A stretch of DNA of 10,808 bases, taken from assembly GCA_016200125.1 (NCBI GenBank), contig JACQFK010000445.1:1-10808 (forward strand), read 5' to 3'. The position numbers and the translations under genes are program-made. The stretch comes from Planctomycetota bacterium (GTDB taxonomy: Bacteria; Planctomycetota; MHYJ01; JACPRB01). The notes below the pieces were generated by a model. That model was not told where the DNA came from, did no database searches, and was given only the letters and a program-made list of their open reading frames with translations. The first letter of the stretch is position 1, and each line of letters begins with the position of its first letter. Positions 6,574 to 10,808 of the stretch are shown one piece after another.

Positions 6574-7280
6574 GCCCTGGGCGGGGCCGGCTCTCCGGCC
6601 GGGATCCCCGGGGCCGCCACCGGACCCAGCGCCTGGTGCGCCGGATGGATCACGCCCGCCGAGATGATGATGCGCATCGCCTCGTCCACCGACAGGGGCA
6701 GGGGCACCAGGTCCTCGCGCGGCACGTAGAGCACGAAGCCGCTGAAGGGCGTGGGGGCCGCGGGGACGAACACGCAGACCAGGTTCTTCCCGGTCGCCTC
6801 GTTGAGCGCCTTCATCCCCTCGGAGGTCACGAACCCGATCGAGTAGGTGCCGCGCATGGGAAAGGGGACGGCCACCGCGGTCTTGAAATCCTGCTTCTTC
6901 CCGTCGCTGAAGAAGAAGTCGGTGAACTGGCGGGCGTAGGGGTAGATCGTGCCGATCAGGGGCACGCGCTTCAGGATCGACTCGAACCACTGGTAGAGCT
7001 TCCGGCCGAAGAAGGTCGCGACGAAGAAGCCCGCGATGAACGTGAGGACGATGGCGACGCAGAAGCCGAGCACGGGCGCGCCCCACTGGAAGAGCCAGGC
7101 CCAGTGGGCGCTCGGGAGCAGGGGATCCTCGCCCGCGATGCGGACGACGGCCCACTTGACCACCTCGCCGATGGGGACGCCGACGTTGTTGTAGAGGAAG
7201 CCGACGACGAGGTAGAGCACCGCCGCGGTGACGACGATGGGCAGGACCGCGAACAGCCCCTTGGCGAAGAAGCGCTTCAT
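6570..7280 (-). CDS. DUF502 family membrane protein
   Basis: The 236-residue protein matches the DUF502/COG2928 layout. The first membrane helix is at about 8-30. It is followed by a short loop with YNNVG and a second helix at about 68-92. A conserved cytoplasmic part has VPLIGTIYPYARQF (106-119), GTYSIGFVTSEG (144-155), VFVPAAPTPFSGFVLYVPRE (170-189) and AMRIIISAGVI (201-211). The proline/alanine-rich tail (216-236) is likely disordered. The family is widespread in bacteria and plants and its biochemical role is not established. The start at 7280 has a weak Shine-Dalgarno but a TAAGAT box 9 bases upstream. The gene converges on the small lipoprotein gene, sharing the bases TTAA for both stop codons, with no terminator-like hairpin between them. 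Confidence 0.92.
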   Translation of the reverse strand: MKRFFAKGLFAVLPIVVTAAVLYLVVGFLYNNVGVPIGEVVKWAVVRIAGEDPLLPSAHWAWLFQWGAPVLGFCVAIVLTFIAGFFVATFFGRKLYQWFESILKRVPLIGTIYPYARQFTDFFFSDGKKQDFKTAVAVPFPMRGTYSIGFVTSEGMKALNEATGKNLVCVFVPAAPTPFSGFVLYVPREDLVPLPLSVDEAMRIIISAGVIHPAHQALGPVAAPGIPAGEPAPPRA

Positions 7281-7289
7281 GACGCCTGA

Positions 7290-7295
7290 ATCTTA
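7290..7295 (-). promoter_or_regulatory. Putative -10 box (TAAGAT) of the DUF502 gene
   Basis: TAAGAT on the minus strand is 9 bases before the ATG at 7280, the same spacing as TATAAT before rlmN. No -35 was recognised, so a leaderless start is possible but weakly supported. Confidence 0.3.
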
Positions 7296-7340
7296 CAAGA
7301 GGCGACGGGGTCGGCGATAGGACGAAAACGAGATCCGCGG

Positions 7341-8612
7341 TCAGACCGCGGGCAGCTCGAATCCCTTCCGGTACTCGCGGCCGAGGAAGCGGTTGGCCTC
7401 GGCGTCGTCGAAGGTCTCGGTCTTCGGGTCGAAGCGGATCTTTTTCCCGGTCCGCCAGGCGATGTTGCCCGCGTGGCACATCACGCTCGAGACGTGGCCC
7501 GAGGCGATCTCCTGGGTGAGGTTCTCGCGCTTCCGGCTCTTCACCGCGTCGAGGAAGTTGCGGATGTGGAGTTCCTGGGCCTTCGAGTCGCCGCCCTGGG
7601 CCACGACCTTCCCCTCGCCGTCGAAGCCTTTCCAGCCGGAATTCGTGACGAGCACCCACCCCTCGTCGCCGTAGACGGCGGCGGCCTCCCCCTGGTCGTG
7701 GAGGCGGGGCGTCGACCAGATCCGCATCTCGTACATGAGGATCTTGCCGGGGTAGTCGAAGGTCACGATCTGCGTGTCGGGCCATTCCTGCGCGTCGTCG
7801 AAGAAGAGCTTGCCGCCGGAGGCGCTGATCGCCTGGGGGAATTCCTGGATGCCCATCACAAAGCGGCAGTAGTCCATGCGATGGACCCCGTCGTTGCCGA
7901 GGTCGCCCGTCCCGTAGTCGAAGAACCAGCGCCAGTTGCCGTGGAAGCGGTAGCGGTTGAAGGGGCGCAGGGGCGCCGGGCCGAGCCACTGGTTGTAGTC
8001 CACGCCGGGAGGCGGCTCCGAATCGGGCACGCGGGGGATGGGGGCCTGCTTCGCGGTTTCCCAGGCCTTTCCGAAGATCACCTTCCCGACGCCGCCGTCG
8101 GCGACGAATTTCGCCGCGTCGCGGAGATAGGGCGCGCTCCGGGTCTGCGTGCCCATCTGGACCATGCGCTCGTGCTTGCGGGCGGCAGCCACCATGGCCC
8201 TGCCTTCGACGATGTTGTGGCCGTCGGGCTTCTCGACGTAGACGTCCTTGCCGGCCTGGCAGGCGTGGATGGTCGGGATGGCGTGCCAGTGGTCGGGCGT
8301 GCCCAGGACGAGGGCGTGGAGTTCCCTGTCCTCGAGGCAGGTCCGGTAGTCCTTCGTGACCGCCGGCTTGCGGCCCGTCTTCTTCTCGAGCGCGGCGGCC
8401 CGCTGGTCGAGGACCTTGGGGTCGAGGTCGCAGAGATGGGTCACGACGACGTCCTTCTGGGCGGCGAAGGTCTCCAGGAGCGAGTTGCCCCTGCCCCGGA
8501 GGCCGACGACGGCGACGTTGATGCGGTCGGAGGCCTGGACCGCGCGGACTGAGGGCGCCAGGGCGAGGGCGGCGCTGCCGAAGAGGAAGGTGCGGCGGCC
8601 GAGGGCGGTCAT
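7341..8612 (-). CDS. Tat-exported Gfo/Idh/MocA family oxidoreductase
   Basis: The 423-residue protein begins with a twin-arginine signal: GRRTFLFGS at residues 5-13, a hydrophobic segment, and a likely cleavage near VRA (22-24). An NAD(P)-binding Rossmann fold follows (VAVVGLRGRGNS, 33-44). The family signature lysine is in VEKP (126-129), within a TPDHWH...YVEKPDGHN arrangement typical of the secreted sugar or inositol dehydrogenase-like subgroup. GDLGNDGVHRMD (236-247) carries the likely catalytic histidine (H244). Such proteins act on sugars or cyclitols in the periplasm, and the substrate cannot be read from sequence. The start at 8612 is fixed by GGAGGT four bases upstream. An upstream ATG at 8633 would add seven residues without a ribosome site. 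It lies downstream of rtcB on the same strand but is separated by a hairpin-forming repeat. Confidence 0.93.
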   Translation of the reverse strand: MTALGRRTFLFGSAALALAPSVRAVQASDRINVAVVGLRGRGNSLLETFAAQKDVVVTHLCDLDPKVLDQRAAALEKKTGRKPAVTKDYRTCLEDRELHALVLGTPDHWHAIPTIHACQAGKDVYVEKPDGHNIVEGRAMVAAARKHERMVQMGTQTRSAPYLRDAAKFVADGGVGKVIFGKAWETAKQAPIPRVPDSEPPPGVDYNQWLGPAPLRPFNRYRFHGNWRWFFDYGTGDLGNDGVHRMDYCRFVMGIQEFPQAISASGGKLFFDDAQEWPDTQIVTFDYPGKILMYEMRIWSTPRLHDQGEAAAVYGDEGWVLVTNSGWKGFDGEGKVVAQGGDSKAQELHIRNFLDAVKSRKRENLTQEIASGHVSSVMCHAGNIAWRTGKKIRFDPKTETFDDAEANRFLGREYRKGFELPAV

Positions 8613-8616
8613 GGGG

Positions 8617-8622
8617 ACCTCC
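8617..8622 (-). promoter_or_regulatory. Ribosome binding site that fixes the oxidoreductase start
   Basis: GGAGGT on the minus strand, four bases before the ATG at 8612, is the strongest Shine-Dalgarno in the window. It selects this start over the in-frame ATG at 8633. Confidence 0.7.
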
Positions 8623-8669
8623 GGAGGCTGCAACCCCGCTCCAGAAGTGATACGCCGGAACAGAAGGGC

Positions 8670-8728
8670 GAATCGCGAATCGCCGGAGCGCCCTCCCCCG
8701 GGGGGGGACCCCTCTTGATTCGCTATTC
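8670..8728. repeat. Inverted repeat of GAATnnn heptads with a C/G-run core
   Basis: The left arm has two perfect units, GAATCGC GAATCGC (8670-8683). The right arm read on the minus strand is GAATAGC GAATCAA (8728-8715). The 12-base arms 8670-8681 and 8717-8728 pair with one mismatch. Between them CCCCC (8695-8699) abuts a run of eight G (8700-8707), which could extend the hairpin. The element lies between the rtcB stop and the oxidoreductase start and could end rtcB transcription. A long G run is also a common sequencing weak point. Confidence 0.75.
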
Positions 8729-8732
8729 TTCC

Positions 8733-10808
8733 TCAGCCTTTGATGCAGCCGATCGGCCGGAGGCGGGCGACCTTGTCGGTGACGCCGGCCTGCTCCATCA
8801 CGTCGACGACGAGCGAGGCGTCCTTGTAGGCCTCGGGCATCTCCTCGGCAATCGAGTCGCGGCCGTGGGCCATGACGATGACGCCGCGGTCCTCCTCCAT
8901 CTCCTTGAAGAGGTTGCGTCCCTGGGTGAGCCGCTTCATCTCGTTGCGGGAGTGGGCGCGCCCGGCGCCGTGGCAGGTGGAGCCGAAGGTCTCGCGCATC
9001 GAGCCCTCCTTGCCGATGAGGAGGAAGCTGGCGCGGCCCATGTCGCCCGGGATGAAGGTCGGCTGGCCGAGGTCGCGGTAGGCGGCGGGGAGGAGCGGGT
9101 GGCCCGGGCCGAAGGCGCGCGTCGCGCCCTTGCGGTGCACGCAGAGCCGGCGGCCGCCGTGCTCCTCGTATTTCGCGATGTTGTGGCAGACGTCGTAGAT
9201 GAGCCGCGCCTGGAGGGACTCCTCGGACAGCGCGAGGGTCCGGGCGAAGACCTGGCGAGTGAGCGCGGTCATGACCTGCCGGTTGACCCAGGCGAAATTG
9301 GCCGCGCAGGCCATGGCGGAGAGGTAGCGCTTCGCCTCGGGAGAGCGGAGGGGGGCGCAGCAGAGCTGGCGGTCGGCCAGCTCGATGCCGTAGTCGCGGC
9401 TCGCCTTCATCATGGTCTTGAGGAAGTCGTCGCAGACCTGGTAGCCGAAGCCGCGCGAGCCCGAGTGGATCGAGAAGCAGACGGTGCCCATCTGCAGGCC
9501 GAAGCGGTCGGCGACGTCCTTGCGGTAGATCTCGTCGACGACCTGGATCTCGAGGAAGTGGTTGCCGCTGCCGAGGGTGCCGATTTGAGGCATGCCGCGG
9601 GAGTAGGCGCGCTCGCTCACGGCCTTGGGATCGGCGCCGGGGTAGAGGCCGCCGTCCTCGATGTGGTCGAGGTCGTCGGGCGTGCCGTAGCCGTGGGTGA
9701 TCGCCCACTTCGCGCCCTGTGTGACGATCTGGATCGCGTCCTCGCCGCGGGGGGTCTTGACGGCGCCCTCGCTGCCGACGCCGGCGGGAATGACGCGGAA
9801 GAGGTTCTTCACCAGTTCGCGGAGCTTCGGCTGGACGTCGGCGCGGGTCAGGTCCGTGCGGACGATGCGGACGCCGCAGTTGTGGACGACGAAGCCGTTG
9901 GCAACGAAGTTGTGGTCCGGGTGGTCGAGGGTGACGTCGAAGACGCGCTGGACGTCATTCCGAGGCGTGAGGGCGGCCACTTCCTCCCAGACCAGGCCTC
10001 CGGACACCGAGGCGCGTCGCCATTCGTCGAACGTGGGAAAGCCGGCGGAGGCCCGGAGCAGGCGTTCCCCCCGGCCGTAGATCGTGCGCTCCACGAAGCG
10101 CAGGTTGACCGGAACCGGACCGGCAGGGACGGCGGCGAGGATCTTCCTCGCCCCCCAGCCGCCCAGGGCGCGAAGCTCCAGGATGCGCTGCCGAAGGAGG
10201 TTCCTCACCTTGAGGAAGGCCCTCTTGCGCTGAAGGTAGGCGACCGCCTGGTCGCCCAGCCGGGATCGTTTCGCGTTGCATTCGTAGCCGACTCGGCTCC
10301 ACAGGGCAATGAGATTCCCGTCGCTGCCGGAGATCACGAGCCGCAGGCGGATGGAACGCCGGCCGTCCGGGTTCATCTGCTCGTTCCTCTGCGAGACCGT
10401 GAGCGAGGCGACGCCGAACTTCTCCAGCATCCTGGCCAGCTCCGCCAGGAAGCGCACTCCGCTGTCGATAAAGCCTTCGCGCTTGACCACGACCAGGATC
10501 GGGCACTGGAAATTGTGATTGGCCTTGCGGAAGGTCCGGGGCGTGCTGAGTTCGGCGCCGAAGAACGCCGCCAGAAAAAGCCGCTGCTGCCAGAGAGGAG
10601 CGCGCCGGAGCAGCGGCGGCATTCCCCAGTCCTGCGTCGATTTGGGACCGACCGGGATTCCCAGGGCGGCCAGCAGGAGGGCAAAGCCCGTCGAGTTGAC
10701 ATGGATGAAGTGCTCCGTGCTCCCGGTCTCCTTCACCCCGGAGGTCGTGGGGATACGGTGACGGCGATGGCGCGAGTACACCCGGGACGCCTTCACCCAG
10801 GGGCGAAG
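8733..10808 (-). CDS. rtcB: RNA-splicing ligase RtcB, intein-interrupted, 5' end outside window
   Basis: Bases 8733-9878 encode the C-terminal 381 residues of RtcB, which joins 2',3'-cyclic phosphate and 5'-OH RNA ends using GTP and Mn2+. From the first extein residue, the metal and catalytic residues known from Pyrococcus RtcB are present at matching spacing. C1 is in CGVR (Pyrococcus C98), H107 in GSGNHF (H203), H138 in HSGSRG (H234), H232 in DVCHN (H329), and H303 in STCHGAGR (H404, the guanylylated residue). The lysine in the terminal IKG corresponds to K480. Upstream in the same frame (9879-10808) is an intein. The ~97-residue N-extein, with the rest of the intein, lies beyond the right edge. 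No rtcA or rtcR is in view. Splicing must occur to form an active enzyme because the intein abuts a metal ligand. Confidence 0.95.
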   Translation of the reverse strand, partial: LRPWVKASRVYSRHRRHRIPTTSGVKETGSTEHFIHVNSTGFALLLAALGIPVGPKSTQDWGMPPLLRRAPLWQQRLFLAAFFGAELSTPRTFRKANHNFQCPILVVVKREGFIDSGVRFLAELARMLEKFGVASLTVSQRNEQMNPDGRRSIRLRLVISGSDGNLIALWSRVGYECNAKRSRLGDQAVAYLQRKRAFLKVRNLLRQRILELRALGGWGARKILAAVPAGPVPVNLRFVERTIYGRGERLLRASAGFPTFDEWRRASVSGGLVWEEVAALTPRNDVQRVFDVTLDHPDHNFVANGFVVHNCGVRIVRTDLTRADVQPKLRELVKNLFRVIPAGVGSEGAVKTPRGEDAIQIVTQGAKWAITHGYGTPDDLDHIEDGGLYPGADPKAVSERAYSRGMPQIGTLGSGNHFLEIQVVDEIYRKDVADRFGLQMGTVCFSIHSGSRGFGYQVCDDFLKTMMKASRDYGIELADRQLCCAPLRSPEAKRYLSAMACAANFAWVNRQVMTALTRQVFARTLALSEESLQARLIYDVCHNIAKYEEHGGRRLCVHRKGATRAFGPGHPLLPAAYRDLGQPTFIPGDMGRASFLLIGKEGSMRETFGSTCHGAGRAHSRNEMKRLTQGRNLFKEMEEDRGVIVMAHGRDSIAEEMPEAYKDASLVVDVMEQAGVTDKVARLRPIGCIKG
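9879..10808 (-). mobile_element. Intein with LAGLIDADG-type homing endonuclease region, C-terminal 310 residues
   Basis: The frame is open to the window edge. At the C-terminal splice site RVFDVTL, then DHNFVANGFVVHN (to 9879), is a standard intein block F/G: penultimate His, terminal Asn, and Cys as first extein residue. Further upstream, FLAAFFGAEL (10548-10577) fits a LAGLIDADG helix with Glu (10551-10553) at the acidic position. It is preceded by LLAALGIPVGPKS and followed by a FLAELARMLEKFGV helix and a NLIALWSRVGY segment, the usual order around the second motif of two-motif intein endonucleases. A positively charged segment at about 10070-10230 may be an extra DNA-binding part. The N-terminal splicing blocks and first LAGLIDADG motif would be outside the window. 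Hand counts of four 60-base lines give 63% GC inside (151/240) against 72% in the RtcB extein (173/240), consistent with separate origin. Confidence 0.92.

Noticed and set aside
7281..7340. A terminator or small gene between the oxidoreductase and DUF502
   Set aside because: The 60 bases contain no hairpin with a T-run and no supported reading frame. Only the possible TAAGAT box stands out.
5959..9708. Very long open frame on the minus strand (1249 codons)
   Set aside because: It is rich in arginine and proline with no domain, and runs antisense to or out of frame with gpsA, DUF502, the oxidoreductase and rtcB. It is a by-product of high GC content.

Overview
The window is a 10.8 kb piece of a GC-rich bacterial chromosome, probably from a Gram-negative lineage. 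It encodes an AsmA-like envelope protein and two lipobox proteins. A Tat-exported Gfo/Idh/MocA oxidoreductase of a kind abundant in Planctomycetota and related phyla is also present. I cannot name the phylum from this sequence alone. No tRNA, rRNA, CRISPR array, IS element or phage gene was seen. Two genes run off the window: the AsmA-like gene at the left edge and rtcB at the right edge.

Layout. 1-672 (+) is the 3' end of an AsmA-like gene. It converges on a gamma-glutamyltransferase lipoprotein gene (754-2397, -), and a long palindrome sits between them. Divergent from the transferase is an orphan ParB-like gene (2480-3331, +) with zinc-binding motifs at both ends of the protein. Next comes a block concerned with RNA and lipid metabolism. 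An rlmN reading frame (23S rRNA/tRNA m2A methylase) is fused in frame to plsY (acyl-phosphate:glycerol-3-phosphate acyltransferase), and the fusion overlaps gpsA (glycerol-3-phosphate dehydrogenase) by ATGA. A small unknown lipoprotein gene follows. It converges, with a 4-base overlap, on a DUF502 membrane-protein gene (-). The right part holds a Tat-signal Gfo/Idh/MocA oxidoreductase (-) and the C-terminal part of rtcB (-), whose coding sequence is interrupted by an intein with a LAGLIDADG-type endonuclease region. The intein continues past the right edge.

How the genes work together. GpsA makes sn-glycerol-3-phosphate and PlsY acylates it, so the plsY-gpsA pair is the entry to phospholipid synthesis. 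The other genes look like independent housekeeping or envelope functions.

Most notable points. (1) The RlmN-PlsY fusion lacks the RlmN C-terminal segment with the methyl-carrying cysteine, and it also conflicts with the known N-out topology of PlsY. (2) The intein sits directly before the Mn-binding active-site cysteine of RtcB. (3) The ParB homologue carries an N-terminal CxxC and an Ada-like C-terminal zinc motif. (4) The intergenic repeats share a strict 7-base period (GTACnnn or GAATnnn), are mostly arranged as inverted repeats, and in one case supply the TATAAT box of the next gene.
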